This document shows positions 44,192-53,377 of a stretch of DNA of 64,000 nucleotides, one piece after another. Numbering within the stretch: position 1 is the first letter of the stretch; each line of letters starts with the position of its first letter. The stretch spans positions 1 through 64,000 of the forward strand of contig JAJEJA010000061.1 in the NCBI GenBank assembly GCA_022828145.1, given 5' to 3'. The notes beneath the pieces are model-generated. The model searched no databases and was not told the origin of the DNA. It saw only the letters and a program-made list of their open reading frames with translations. Position numbers and translations under genes: made by a program. Source of the DNA: Candidatus Poribacteria bacterium (lineage in GTDB: Bacteria > Poribacteria > WGA-4E > WGA-3G).

Positions 44192-45175
44192 ATGAGAAGA
44201 ACTACCGATGAGAAAGTTAATACCGTTATAAAGCATAACACTTTCTGGTACAAAAATAATACTTTCGAGGAAAACAATGAAGCACACATTACTGCTCTAA
44301 AGGAAACCATGCTGGTCCTTAAGAACCAAGTGCAAAACGAAGGACTCACAAAAGATTTGCTTGATACTTTCATTGCAGAAAAAGAAAACGGACTGAAAGT
44401 TCTCTTAGCTTTGACTGGAATTTCTAAAGAACAGTTCAAGCGATTGATTACATTTATCAGGGTCGTAGACGATGAAGAACTGTCCCGAGTTTCTTGTAGA
44501 GACATGTGGATAGGTGAAGCTGAGTTAGACGAAACGGGGATAACAGAGTGGCAAGATGCTACGATTCTCAAGAAGATTCAAACTTGTGCTGATTTTCGGA
44601 GAGGGGTCATAAATTTGTTCTATGAAGGTTCTACAATTCCTATTCTTGCTAAAACACTTCCCCTTTTTGAGTTAAAAAAAATGGGTGTTTCTAAACTAAC
44701 TTTTGGATTTGAGACGATGATTGATACGCTGGTAAGATATAAAGAGAAGGGTTCTTATTCAGGAATGAAACAGAATAATGCAGAAGTCATCATTGGAAAT
44801 CTATTAGACGAAATGGAAATCAACTTTGATCAAGATGTAGACTTAGAAAAGTTAAAAGAACTAACACCAAACGAAAAACGGACAATGGATTTTATCATTC
44901 CCAATAGAAAAGAACCACAGGTAATTATTGAGTCTTCATATTCTAAAACAACATCTTCTGCACAAGGGGATAAAGCGAAAACAGAGATTGCTATTAGAAA
45001 CCTTCTTGCTGATCACTATCCCAACGCACATTTTTGGGGATTTGTTGATGGTATAAGTTGGTATGTGCGTAAAGAGGATTTACGAAGAATGACTGAAGCA
45101 TTTGAAGATGTCTTCACTTTAGAAGAATCAGAACTTTTACGTTTTCAAGAGTCGCTAATTGCCGTTTTAAAATGA
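44192..45175 (+). CDS. Putative type II restriction endonuclease
   Basis: 327 residues from the ATG at 44192 (AAGGG upstream); an in-frame GTG at 44141 is less likely. No strong family match, but DFIIPNRKEPQVIIESSY followed by KTTSSAQGDKAKTEIAI looks like the D-(x)n-E core of PD-(D/E)XK nucleases in a DpnII/MboI-like form, where E-x-(S/N) replaces the usual E-x-K. The N-terminal half is alpha-helical and charged. The next gene, 40 bp downstream, is a DNA methyltransferase, which strongly supports a restriction role. Composition is slightly more AT-rich than serS, consistent with transfer. Confidence 0.72.
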   Translation: MRRTTDEKVNTVIKHNTFWYKNNTFEENNEAHITALKETMLVLKNQVQNEGLTKDLLDTFIAEKENGLKVLLALTGISKEQFKRLITFIRVVDDEELSRVSCRDMWIGEAELDETGITEWQDATILKKIQTCADFRRGVINLFYEGSTIPILAKTLPLFELKKMGVSKLTFGFETMIDTLVRYKEKGSYSGMKQNNAEVIIGNLLDEMEINFDQDVDLEKLKELTPNEKRTMDFIIPNRKEPQVIIESSYSKTTSSAQGDKAKTEIAIRNLLADHYPNAHFWGFVDGISWYVRKEDLRRMTEAFEDVFTLEESELLRFQESLIAVLK

Positions 45176-45215
45176 TAAAGTGTTAATCCGATATCTGAAT
45201 TAATTGAGGTGTTTT

Positions 45216-46187
45216 ATGGATAAATTTCTCAACAAAATCATTCATAGTGACTGTATAGAAGTTATGCAGCAAATTCCTTCAGATAGTATTGATGTTACAT
45301 TTGCTGATCCACCTTTCAACTTAAAAAAGAACTATAGCTCTTACAAGGACGAAAAGGATACAGACGATTATCTGAGTTGGTGCAAACAGTGGATCCTTGA
45401 AATGGTGAGAATTACAAAACCGAGTGGCTCTATCTTCCTGCATAATATTCCAAAATGGTTAACTTATTATACTGAGTTTCTAAACGAAGTTGCAGATTTT
45501 CGACACTGGATTGCCTGGGACGCGCCAACTGCCCCTATGGGTAAAACCTTACAACCTTCACATTACGGCATTCTGTTCTATGCAAAGAATCAGCGTGAAA
45601 ACAAGTTCTATGAAATTCGTTATCCCCATAAGCGATGCCGAAAATGTGGATACTTGTTAAAAGACTACGGTGGTAAAAAGAAGATACTACACCCTTTTGG
45701 ACCACTTGTCTCTGATATCTGGTCAGATATTCACCGCATTCGTCATAATAAACATAGGGACCCACACCCATGCCAACTACCAGTACATCTTTTAGAACGT
45801 ATTCTCTTGATGAGTACGGACGAGGGAGATGTCGTCTTAGACCCGTTTATGGGAACTGGTACAACTGCCGTTGCTGCTGCAAGATTGGGAAGAAACGTAA
45901 TCGGTATAGATATTGACGCTGAATATGTAGAAATCACCAGGAATAAATTAGCACAAGAAACCGCAAATTCTAAAATCGAAGATATTTGGGTAAGTTTTTA
46001 TCTTGGCGAAATTGTTACAATTGCTAACAAAGATTGGGAAGTGTTAAAGTCGTCCTTTGTAATTCCAGATGACATGAGGCAAATAGATTCTGAAAAAATT
46101 AAAACTAATCGCGGATTCGTTGCGGCACCACCTCAATATCTTCAACTGACTTTGGATCTTAAGGAGGAAAGTTGCGACTGCTATTAA
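45216..46187 (+). CDS. Site-specific DNA methyltransferase (beta-class, amino-methyltransferase)
   Basis: 323 residues from the ATG at 45216 (GAGG six bases upstream; the longer frame starts at a TTG). Motif IV, FADPPFNLKKNY, precedes motif I, DPFMGTGTTAVAAARLG, the beta-class order of N6-adenine/N4-cytosine methyltransferases. Between them lies a zinc-ribbon-like CRKCGY and a HxxxxDPHPC segment, probably part of target recognition. It would protect the sequence cut by the upstream endonuclease. A ~70-residue C-terminal extension follows the SAM-binding core. Confidence 0.92.
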   Translation: MDKFLNKIIHSDCIEVMQQIPSDSIDVTFADPPFNLKKNYSSYKDEKDTDDYLSWCKQWILEMVRITKPSGSIFLHNIPKWLTYYTEFLNEVADFRHWIAWDAPTAPMGKTLQPSHYGILFYAKNQRENKFYEIRYPHKRCRKCGYLLKDYGGKKKILHPFGPLVSDIWSDIHRIRHNKHRDPHPCQLPVHLLERILLMSTDEGDVVLDPFMGTGTTAVAAARLGRNVIGIDIDAEYVEITRNKLAQETANSKIEDIWVSFYLGEIVTIANKDWEVLKSSFVIPDDMRQIDSEKIKTNRGFVAAPPQYLQLTLDLKEESCDCY

Positions 46188-46188
46188 G

Positions 46189-47259
46189 TTATGTACTGGA
46201 ATCCATTCGCGGGCGGAGTAGTTCTAACTCTTTTAGAAGCACTCCATCCTTTTCAGTATGGAGTTGTTCTGATACTTCCCCGTTTGTTTGAACAGTAAAT
46301 CCAGCGTCCTGTATCATCTGCAATGTCCGTGTCGTTTCTTTACCTTTCGCATTTAAGTATCCCTCAACAAACATAGAATTTGCTGGATAAAGAGACATTA
46401 CCTCCATGCCACGTAGATGATGTTCTCTACCTGCGGCAACACGGATTTCTGCTTCTGGGTTAAGAAATCGGTATAAACATAGTACACGTAGACAATATTC
46501 GGGGGTTAATACTGCGGGTGTTTTAATTTGATTACCTTCTATTGGTAAATAAAAATTGACAGGGATTGATGCGACTTCCAATCTTCTAAGTTCCTTTGCG
46601 ACTCTAATCAGATCAACATCTTCCTCACCCATACCGACAATCACACCGGAACAACTGGCAAGACCAACCGTTTGCACTGCTTGTAAGGTATCCATTCTAT
46701 CCTGATAGGTATGTGTGGTGCATATTTTGGGATAGAAGGATTCCGATGTGTTGAGATTATGGTTTAATCTGTCCAAACCTGCTTCCTTTAATGTTTTTGC
46801 TGCAGTTTCGTCAATCAATCCAACGGAGAGACATACCTCTAAAGGGTATTTCGCTTTTACAGACTTTATTACTCCCGCAAGTTGTTCTACTCTCTTCGGA
46901 GAAGGACCCCTTCCGCTCATGACTATGCAGTAACGGTATGCGCCAGATTTATGTGCGTGTTCCGCTTCAGAAAGAATCTCTGACTCAGGTTTTAAGGCGT
47001 AAGTATCAATTTCTTTTGTCGCAGTTTTTGCTTGCACACAATAGTGACAATCTTCTGGACATAGACCGTTCTGTGCATTGTTCAAGACGTGTAATTGGAC
47101 TCTATTCTGAAAGTATTTTTTGCGAATTTCATAAGCTGCATTTAATAGCGGTAGTAATTCTACTTCAGATGCTGATAGAATCTTATTACAGTCAGCATCT
47201 GTAAGCAATTCACCTTGTAAACTCAGCTCTGCGATGTTTGCGTAAAATGATGGTTTCAT
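46189..47259 (-). CDS. bioB: Biotin synthase BioB
   Basis: Radical SAM enzyme inserting sulfur into dethiobiotin. 356 residues. The 4Fe-4S motif is CPEDCHYC; the 2Fe-2S ligands of BioB are present (Cys in YCIVMSG, EVCLSVG, ASCSGVIVG, and Arg in RVAAGREHH). C-terminal FVEGYLNAKGKET is family-typical. Last gene of the phoH-ybeY-CNNM-pyrK-bioB run; no other bio genes are nearby. It converges tail-to-tail with the methyltransferase gene at a distance of one base. Confidence 0.95.
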   Translation of the reverse strand: MKPSFYANIAELSLQGELLTDADCNKILSASEVELLPLLNAAYEIRKKYFQNRVQLHVLNNAQNGLCPEDCHYCVQAKTATKEIDTYALKPESEILSEAEHAHKSGAYRYCIVMSGRGPSPKRVEQLAGVIKSVKAKYPLEVCLSVGLIDETAAKTLKEAGLDRLNHNLNTSESFYPKICTTHTYQDRMDTLQAVQTVGLASCSGVIVGMGEEDVDLIRVAKELRRLEVASIPVNFYLPIEGNQIKTPAVLTPEYCLRVLCLYRFLNPEAEIRVAAGREHHLRGMEVMSLYPANSMFVEGYLNAKGKETTRTLQMIQDAGFTVQTNGEVSEQLHTEKDGVLLKELELLRPRMDSST

Positions 47260-47275
47260 AGTGCTATATATTTAC

Positions 47276-48094
47276 CTACGATATTTCCCATGCGATTTCT
47301 TCGGCATTAAAGACTGGACCCTCTGTACAAACGCGTTGATAGTCAATTAGGTTTTCATTAATCCGCACTGGACAGACACAACCGAGACATACACCCATGG
47401 CGCATCCCATTCGATTTTCCATAGCAACTTGTGTTGGCACTTCATGCTCTGTTGAAATTTTTGATACAGCTGCCAGCATTCCGTGTGGTCCACAAGCGTA
47501 GATAATAGGGTGGTGTAGGTCATGTTTACTTAACATATTTGTCAGTATGTCTGTAACGAAACCGTGATGACCAACACTGCCATCATCGGTAGCGATATGT
47601 ACAGGAACGCTGATTGCTCTGAGATCATCTACACTTAAGAGTCTCCTTCTGTTTTGTGAACCGACTAAAGCGATTGTCGGAATACTCCGTTCCTTTAGTG
47701 CAGTTACCAACAACATCAAAGAAGCGATACCTGCCCCTCCCCCAACGATAATTGCGGGATCGACCGTGTCCTCAATATGAAATGTGTTTCCCAATGGTCC
47801 AAGGACCTGTATTGCTGCTCCCTTTGGCATTTCCGAGAGGTGTTGCGTTCCCTGACCAATAATCTGATATAGCATAGTTATTTCGTCATTTTCCACTGTG
47901 TATACAGTAAAGGGTCTTCGGAGGAGCATTCCTGTACCACTTGAGATTAAGACATGAACAAATTGTCCGGGTAACGTATGCTGTGCAATCTCTGGACACT
48001 TACAACGTAAAAGATAGTGATCTTCTGCTATCCTGTCATTTGCAAGTATAGTAGTGTGGGTGTCATAAGTGTTGGTACTCAATTTTTTTTTCAT
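47276..48094 (-). CDS. pyrK: Dihydroorotate dehydrogenase electron-transfer subunit PyrK
   Basis: 272 residues. FAD-binding motif RRPFTVYTV, NAD-binding IIVGGGAGIASLMLLVTAL and CGPHGMLAAVSK, and a C-terminal 2Fe-2S site MGCAMGVCLGCVCPV (four Cys, the fourth further on in YQRVC). In class 1B dihydroorotate dehydrogenases PyrK passes electrons from PyrDB to NAD. No pyrD gene is adjacent, so the partner must be elsewhere, or the protein serves another oxidoreductase. Confidence 0.92.
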   Translation of the reverse strand: MKKKLSTNTYDTHTTILANDRIAEDHYLLRCKCPEIAQHTLPGQFVHVLISSGTGMLLRRPFTVYTVENDEITMLYQIIGQGTQHLSEMPKGAAIQVLGPLGNTFHIEDTVDPAIIVGGGAGIASLMLLVTALKERSIPTIALVGSQNRRRLLSVDDLRAISVPVHIATDDGSVGHHGFVTDILTNMLSKHDLHHPIIYACGPHGMLAAVSKISTEHEVPTQVAMENRMGCAMGVCLGCVCPVRINENLIDYQRVCTEGPVFNAEEIAWEIS

Positions 48095-48118
48095 CCGAAT
48101 CTGCGACTTCAGTATTGG

Positions 48119-49384
48119 TTATTGCATCTGAATTTTAATTCTGGTGATTCTGCGTTCGTCTGCTTCCAGAATAGTGAATGTTATCCCTTGATGCGTCAAA
48201 ACGTCGTCTTTTTTAGGCACTCGTCCCATATTGTTAACTAAGAAGCCGCCGATAGTATCTATATTTTCGGCTTCAAGTGCTGTTCCGATTTTTTCGTTTA
48301 ATTCTGCCAGATTAAGTCTGGCATCAACTGAGTATGTATCCGAATTGATCTGTACGAATGTATCCTGTTCATCCGCTTCATCTTCGTCTTGAATTTCGCC
48401 TACGATTTCCTCAATAATGTTCTCAAGGGTAACAATTCCTGCGGTTCCCCCGTATTCATCAATGACAACGACTATGTGTTGTTTATGTGCTCGTAGTTCT
48501 CTGAACAATTCAGAGATATTCTTGCTTTCTGGTGTAAATAAAGGTGTGTGATCAACAATTAGTTCTGTCAGGTTGATAGGTTTCTTTTCTGCCCAGCAAT
48601 TCAACATATCCTTTACATGTAAAATACCGATTATATTGTCAATAGTTTCTTCGTAGATCGGAATGCGTGTATGTCTACATGCGATTGTTGTCTGTAGGAC
48701 TTCATCTTCAGTTGTGTTTACTTCAAGACATACCATATCTGTTCTTGGAACCATTATTTCTCTGGCAACTTTATCAGGTAAGTCCAAGATACGTGAAATC
48801 ATCTCCAGGTTGTCGGGTTCCAAGATATCCTGACTTTCCGCTACGATATCAAGTGTTTCTAATACTTCTGGTGAGACGATACTATCCTGTACAGATGTAA
48901 TTTTGCGACCACTGATACGTACGATGAGATTTACCACGAATCTTATAGGATAGAAGATAAAGATTCCCCCCCAGTAAACGATTCTTAGGACACGTAATGC
49001 AGGAATAATCGTTCCGCTGGGACTGTTCTGGATGTAGTTTTTAGGGAACAATTCAGTGAAGACGACAAGAAGTAATACTGCGAGGGTAGCTCCCAACCAG
49101 ATGTGGCTTTCCCAGAACCAGAATTTCATGAAGAAGATCAAGATCGCCACCATTAGGAGCGTTTTGACAGTAATGATGGTCAGGGAATATTGCCGTGGGT
49201 GATGTAACAGAGATGTCAGCACCTCGTATCTTTTTCCACCTTCCTCTGCAAAATCGATAATATCTGAACGCGTTAATCTTGCAAGCAACGCTTCGGCTGC
49301 AGAGAAAAGTGCATTTAAAATCAACAGAATACCTAAAATTACTAATCTAATAGCTATGTGTAGGTCATCCAAATGGGAAATCAC
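48119..49384 (-). CDS. CNNM/CorC-type hemolysin-like membrane protein
   Basis: 421 residues: N-terminal DUF21/CNNM domain with three to four helices (LVILGILLILNALFSAAEAL, LTIITVKTLLMVAILIFFM, LGATLAVLLLVVFTELFP), a CBS pair (VPRTDMVCLEVNTTEDEVL ... HIVVVIDEYGGTAGIVTLE) and a C-terminal CorC_HlyC domain. The family takes part in Mg2+ or Co2+ homeostasis. The start is GTG, but GGAGG is only one base away, so it is uncertain. Commonly found next to ybeY and phoH, as here. Confidence 0.92.
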   Translation of the reverse strand: MISHLDDLHIAIRLVILGILLILNALFSAAEALLARLTRSDIIDFAEEGGKRYEVLTSLLHHPRQYSLTIITVKTLLMVAILIFFMKFWFWESHIWLGATLAVLLLVVFTELFPKNYIQNSPSGTIIPALRVLRIVYWGGIFIFYPIRFVVNLIVRISGRKITSVQDSIVSPEVLETLDIVAESQDILEPDNLEMISRILDLPDKVAREIMVPRTDMVCLEVNTTEDEVLQTTIACRHTRIPIYEETIDNIIGILHVKDMLNCWAEKKPINLTELIVDHTPLFTPESKNISELFRELRAHKQHIVVVIDEYGGTAGIVTLENIIEEIVGEIQDEDEADEQDTFVQINSDTYSVDARLNLAELNEKIGTALEAENIDTIGGFLVNNMGRVPKKDDVLTHQGITFTILEADERRITRIKIQMQ

Positions 49385-49475
49385 ACCTCCATTAAAATCC
49401 TAATTGTAAAGTAAGTTTGATTAATCATTTCGGTTGCGTTCACTCACACCATTTCGTATCCGAGAGGCGTGCCTT

Positions 49476-49551
49476 GTAGCACAAACTTTCAGTTTGTGAC
49501 ACATTTTCGCAAACTGAAAGTTTGCGCTACATTTATCAAACTCACGTTAAT
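49476..49551. repeat. R5 long hairpin plus R4 element
   Basis: 49476-49530 is an inverted repeat with GTAGC/GCTAC ends and near-identical CAAACTTTCAGTTTG / CAAACTGAAAGTTTG arms, each arm itself palindromic. It is followed at 49532-49551 by the ATCAAACTCACGTTAA element also found at 36250-36269 and, inverted, at 63924-63942. Confidence 0.85.
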
Positions 49552-49604
49552 TGTATGAAAAGTGAAACAGAGACTTAAGAGAAAATATGTAAGTCCTAAG
49601 TTGC

Positions 49605-50066
49605 TTAGACAAAATTATCGGTTCTCTTTATATTAACTTGCATTTTTTGCAGTATAGCAGTCTGTTTGCTGAACATCTTACGTGCCTCTTCTGGTGTATG
49701 ATGGTCATATCCAAGCAGATGCAGTATCCCGTGAACAGTTAGAAATGCAATTTCATCTTCAAGTGGATGCTTGTCAATATTCGCTTGTCTTTCAGCTGTT
49801 TCCAAAGATATAACAACGTCACCAAGCATCTTTGAATCGATGAGACTGTTGTCATCATTATGTAACATAGGAAATGCTAATACGTCTGTTGGCGAACCTA
49901 TATTACGATATTCCCGATTTAATTCGGCTATGTGATCATCGTTTGTGAGCAGTATACTGAGTTCATAGGTTCCTGATTCATGTGCTGATAAAGTCAGAAA
50001 TGCCGCGCGACGGATGATACCTATATCAATCTCAGAATGTGTAGTATAATTGCTAATATCAATCAA
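49605..50066 (-). CDS. ybeY: rRNA maturation endoribonuclease YbeY
   Basis: 153 residues, standard. The zinc site HGILHLLGYDHHTPEE (HxxxHxxxxxH) is complete; the upstream REYRNIGSPTDVLAFPM motif is also conserved. YbeY matures 16S rRNA 3' ends and takes part in ribosome quality control. Start is probably TTG, 5 bp after phoH; AAGGG lies nearby. phoH-ybeY-CNNM order is widely conserved. Confidence 0.95.
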   Translation of the reverse strand: MIDISNYTTHSEIDIGIIRRAAFLTLSAHESGTYELSILLTNDDHIAELNREYRNIGSPTDVLAFPMLHNDDNSLIDSKMLGDVVISLETAERQANIDKHPLEDEIAFLTVHGILHLLGYDHHTPEEARKMFSKQTAILQKMQVNIKRTDNFV

Positions 50067-50071
50067 ACGGA

Positions 50072-51085
50072 TTACCCTTCAGGTTTTTCTTCTGATTCGG
50101 CTAATATTTGTCTGACATTTGGCGGTGGTTTTGATTTCTCGTATGCTTCAACGATACGTTGCACCAGTTCATGTCGAACAACATCAACCTTTGAGAAGTA
50201 AATGAAGTGTATTCCCTTAATTCCACTCAGTATATCTTGTGCATCTGCGAGTCCGGAGACTTTATGCGTTGGTAGGTCGGTCTGTGTGATATCTCCTGTA
50301 ACCACAGCTTTTGAGTCGAATCCGAGTCGTGTTAGGAACATCTTCATCTGTTCAATAGTAGCATTTTGTGCTTCATCTAGTACAACAAAAGAGTTATTGA
50401 GCGTTCTACCCCGCATGAATGCTATTGGTGCAACTTCAATGATATTGCGTTCGATATAGCTGTCAAGCGTATCCGGTGGCATCATATCGTATAATGCATC
50501 GTATAGAGGTCTGAGGTATGGGTCTACTTTAGCTGCGATATCCCCTGGAAGGAATCCGAGTCGTTCACCAGCTTCAACTGCGGGTCTTGTTAATATGATA
50601 CGACTGACTTGTCCGTTTTTGAGAGCCGAGACAGCCATTGCCATTGCCAAGTATGTTTTTCCTGTACCAGCAGGACCAATTCCAAATACAAGGTCGTTGT
50701 TTTTGATTGCATCAACATACCGTTTCTGTCCAGCGGTTTTCGGTCGTATGACACCCCGTTTTGAGAATACGGGTATAGACTCTACATGACCATCCTTGAT
50801 TATGTTCTTTTCGTCAGTTCCTGATGCACGAATAACGTAGTTGACATCAGTAGCTTGAATTCGTTCCCCTTTTCTGATCCGGTGAAGCAGCGATTCCAAC
50901 ACCGTTACCACTCTGTTGACTTCTTTCGGGTTATCACCAAGAACAGCGATACTGTCGCTTTTCAGCACCACACGCACATCAAAATCCTCTTCAATGATTC
51001 TTAAGAAAGCATCGCTTTCACCGAAGAGTGCTTGAACTTCAGCATTGTTCTGTATAGGGACACCCATTATTGCTTGCTTTTGCAA
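50072..51085 (-). CDS. PhoH-like ATPase (YbeZ/PhoL)
   Basis: 337 residues. Walker A GPAGTGKTYLAMAMAV, Walker B SFVVLDEAQNATIEQMKMF and TRLGFDSKAVVTGDITQTDLP identify the PhoH family, linked to RNA and ribosome metabolism; its neighbour YbeY is its functional partner in E. coli. The N-terminal ~100 residues are the KH-like extension. The TTG at 51085 has GGAGG twelve bases upstream; the ATG at 51067 is an alternative start. Confidence 0.93.
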   Translation of the reverse strand: MQKQAIMGVPIQNNAEVQALFGESDAFLRIIEEDFDVRVVLKSDSIAVLGDNPKEVNRVVTVLESLLHRIRKGERIQATDVNYVIRASGTDEKNIIKDGHVESIPVFSKRGVIRPKTAGQKRYVDAIKNNDLVFGIGPAGTGKTYLAMAMAVSALKNGQVSRIILTRPAVEAGERLGFLPGDIAAKVDPYLRPLYDALYDMMPPDTLDSYIERNIIEVAPIAFMRGRTLNNSFVVLDEAQNATIEQMKMFLTRLGFDSKAVVTGDITQTDLPTHKVSGLADAQDILSGIKGIHFIYFSKVDVVRHELVQRIVEAYEKSKPPPNVRQILAESEEKPEG

Positions 51086-51285
51086 TCGGTTTTTAATCCT
51101 CCAAGAAAGTATTGTATTGACACAATACGGTTTTGTAGAACTTTAAGTGGAGACACAGGTAATATATGATTTAAAATGCTCAAACGGAAAACTAAATAAA
51201 CTTTGCTGCTATTATACAATTTCATAAAATTCAATTCAAGAATATTCTCAGAGGGTCAAGGATAATATGTAGTTCCCTTCAATTT

Positions 51286-51885
51286 CTACCGAGAAAAGAA
51301 CCTCACTTCACGAATTTCTGCGCCTTTTAGTGGAATTTGAATTAGCTTGTTTTCATCTTTTTTGTCACGTATAGAATTCTGTCTATCCTCAATACCGTCG
51401 GCAGTTAAGCGTAGGTAAAGAATCTCTCGATTGATTTTAATTCTGACAGGTCGTTTGCCTTCAACGTTGATATGCTGTTTGTCGCGTACTACATCAAATG
51501 AAGAATCAAAACGGGGTGGGTCTTCCAATGTTGTCGTCAATGCTAATTTAGGAATGCGTGATTCAGGATATACCTCTATATAAGAGATGTATGTAGGTTC
51601 ATTCAACTTAATCACTGCATGTGTTCTGAGAGTACCATCGACTTGTGTTGTATATCTTCGTTCTGCTTGATTTCTGTTCCGTCCTTTTCCATAGAATGAG
51701 CGGTATTTCTTCTCTATCCGTCCGCTAACAGCAAAGGTACTGACTGTATCTAAATTTCCATCAACGAGTTGAGGATTTGTTTCACTGGAGAGTTGTGAAG
51801 GTTCGATTTGAAATGTTGGTTGATTCAATGCAGCACACCCTAAGACGTTAACAAATAACAAGGATAAGATTGTTATGTATCTCAT
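51286..51885 (-). CDS. Lipoprotein with discoidin-like domain, function unknown
   Basis: The ATG at 51885 has AAGGAGG four bases upstream, so the longer frame to 51939 is rejected; this gives 199 residues. Signal with lipobox VLGC (YITILSLLFVNVLGCAA). The mature part (LVDGNLDTVSTFAVSG, AVIKLNEPTYISYIEVYPE) resembles an F5/8-type (discoidin) jelly roll, usually a glycan-binding fold. I recognise no specific family. It stands alone between phoH and the Ldh2 gene. Confidence 0.78.
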   Translation of the reverse strand: MRYITILSLLFVNVLGCAALNQPTFQIEPSQLSSETNPQLVDGNLDTVSTFAVSGRIEKKYRSFYGKGRNRNQAERRYTTQVDGTLRTHAVIKLNEPTYISYIEVYPESRIPKLALTTTLEDPPRFDSSFDVVRDKQHINVEGKRPVRIKINREILYLRLTADGIEDRQNSIRDKKDENKLIQIPLKGAEIREVRFFSR

Positions 51886-51993
51886 GTTGCCTCCTTCAAT
51901 ACCTAGTGGATAGTCTATTCTAATATTGTGTATCATCAATAGTCGGAAATCGCCCAGTTATATATAATTGGCCTCCTACAGAACTAAATATTG

Positions 51994-52023
51994 GTAGGAG
52001 CGATCTCCGAATCGCGACCTACA
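51994..52023. repeat. R2 repeat half-copy
   Basis: 30 bp matching, in inverse orientation, the right half of the R2 element at 42669-42731 (shared core CGATCTCCGAATCGCG). It lies in the 150-bp gap between the Ldh2 stop and the lipoprotein start. Confidence 0.85.
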
Positions 52024-52035
52024 AATTTACTTGGA

Positions 52036-53097
52036 TTATCCATCAGGCTTAATTTCTGTCGGTATATCAACTTTATAGCGATTGGCTGCTTCTATGAGTC
52101 TATCCCAAGTTGGTTGTTCAATTGGAATACCTTCCTTAATTCGTTTTTCACGGTTTCGTTGTTCAAAATCCCCGGGAACGTATAATTCGTCAATTCCTGG
52201 CATCCGTGCGGACGATTTTACCCACTCTACGAGATATTCTATTTCCTGTTCATAATCAACTAAATCAATAAAATCTGATATATTAATTGCAAACATGACA
52301 ATACCGCTTGCTCCCCGTGTAGGACTTTGTTGGCTACATCCTGCCCATGAAAGTCCGCCAGCAATGGCATCAATCATGACCGCCAGACCGAAACCTTTAT
52401 GTCCAAATTGGAACCCTCCGAGTGGCATAACGGCTGTGTCATTTGCTCGTTCGCGAAAGTCATTAGGGTTTGTTATCGCGTTCCCGTCAGAATCTATCAT
52501 CCATCCTTCTGGTATCGGTTCCCCGCGTGCAGATTTTACAAGTAATTTTCCACCTGCCACTACGCTGAGGGTCATATCTAATAATAGCGGTTCACCATTT
52601 GCCCGGGGAACGGATATTGCGATTGGGTTAGGTGGAAGTCTGCGTGATGTTCCGCCGTGTGGATGCATGAATCTTCCGCCTCCATTTAGGAGTACGATTC
52701 CGATCATTCCCGCGTGTGCTGCGATAGGTGGATATTCACCCATCCTGCCCGCGTGTCCGCATCGATGGAGTCCGACTGCGCCGATTGTACAAGTTTTTGC
52801 TTTTTCGACTGCCATTTCCATGGCTTTGCGTGCTGCAACCATACCCAATGCGCCGTTGACGTTAATGACTGTTGCGGCGCCGCTTTCTCTGACGACTTCC
52901 ATTTTTTCAGCTGAGGGTCCTCCAGCCATTCCGCCGATATAGTTAGGTGCGTTTATGACTCCGTGTGAATCGTGTCCTGCTAAATTGGAATCAACGATAT
53001 GGTCGCTGACAATTTGTGCGTCCTCATCGGTGCCCCCTGCTTCTTTATAGATATCGTAGACAAATGCTCTTAGAATTTTGTGAGATACAATCGGCAT
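52036..53097 (-). CDS. Malate/L-lactate dehydrogenase, Ldh2 family
   Basis: The frame extends to 53214, but AAGGA five bases before the ATG at 53097 and the family N-terminus (MPIVSHKILRAFVYDIY) fix the start; 353 residues. Motifs: LAGHDSHGVINAPNYI, VGLHRCGHAGRMGEYPPIAA, HGGTSRRLPPNPIAISVP, LGGFQFGHKGFGLAVMIDAI. The family reduces 2-oxoacids with NAD(P)H (malate, lactate, ureidoglycolate, 2,3-diketogulonate). Substrate undetermined; nearby sulfatase and membrane protein suggest carbohydrate use. Confidence 0.92.
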   Translation of the reverse strand: MPIVSHKILRAFVYDIYKEAGGTDEDAQIVSDHIVDSNLAGHDSHGVINAPNYIGGMAGGPSAEKMEVVRESGAATVINVNGALGMVAARKAMEMAVEKAKTCTIGAVGLHRCGHAGRMGEYPPIAAHAGMIGIVLLNGGGRFMHPHGGTSRRLPPNPIAISVPRANGEPLLLDMTLSVVAGGKLLVKSARGEPIPEGWMIDSDGNAITNPNDFRERANDTAVMPLGGFQFGHKGFGLAVMIDAIAGGLSWAGCSQQSPTRGASGIVMFAINISDFIDLVDYEQEIEYLVEWVKSSARMPGIDELYVPGDFEQRNREKRIKEGIPIEQPTWDRLIEAANRYKVDIPTEIKPDG

Positions 53098-53239
53098 ATA
53101 TTTCCTTTTTTTCTGACGACGTTTAAAATAGTGTATAAATGTTACATTCAAATACGACAAAGTTGTGATTTTATTTTCCGTGTTTCTTAGTATAACACAT
53201 TTGGAGAAAAACATGCAATAATTCGTTTTTATTGAGTGT

Positions 53240-53376
53240 GTAGCGTTTTAGTCCCTATAGTCGTCAATTTAAGAGGAATTACGCTATAAAGCCGGTTCGG
53301 TTAGGAAACCGAACCTACCGGCCTGGAAAAATCACTAAATTGACGCTAATGGTTTGTTGCGTTTTAGTCCCCTAAT
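53240..53376. repeat. Composite repeat block (R3 and flanking direct repeats)
   Basis: Direct repeats beginning GTAGCGTTTTAGTCCC (53240) and GTTGCGTTTTAGTCCC (53356) bracket an inverted pair CGTCAATTTA (53262-53271) / TAAATTGACG (53336-53345). Between them lies a GCCGGTTCGGTT...ACCGGC palindrome. The right part (53319-53353) is the R3 element also found at 36454-36488. Block fills the gap between the DUF6785 and Ldh2 genes. Confidence 0.8.
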
Positions 53377-53377
53377 G

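Noticed and set aside
44071-44571. A 166-codon minus-strand ORF over the nuclease gene
   Set aside because: It overlaps the coding frame of the putative endonuclease throughout and has low-complexity Ser/Phe content typical of shadow frames.
52295-52942. A 215-codon plus-strand ORF opposite the Ldh2 dehydrogenase
   Set aside because: It is antisense to strongly conserved motifs, is rich in Pro/Ser/Ala from a GC-rich antisense strand, and has no recognisable domain or ribosome-binding site.
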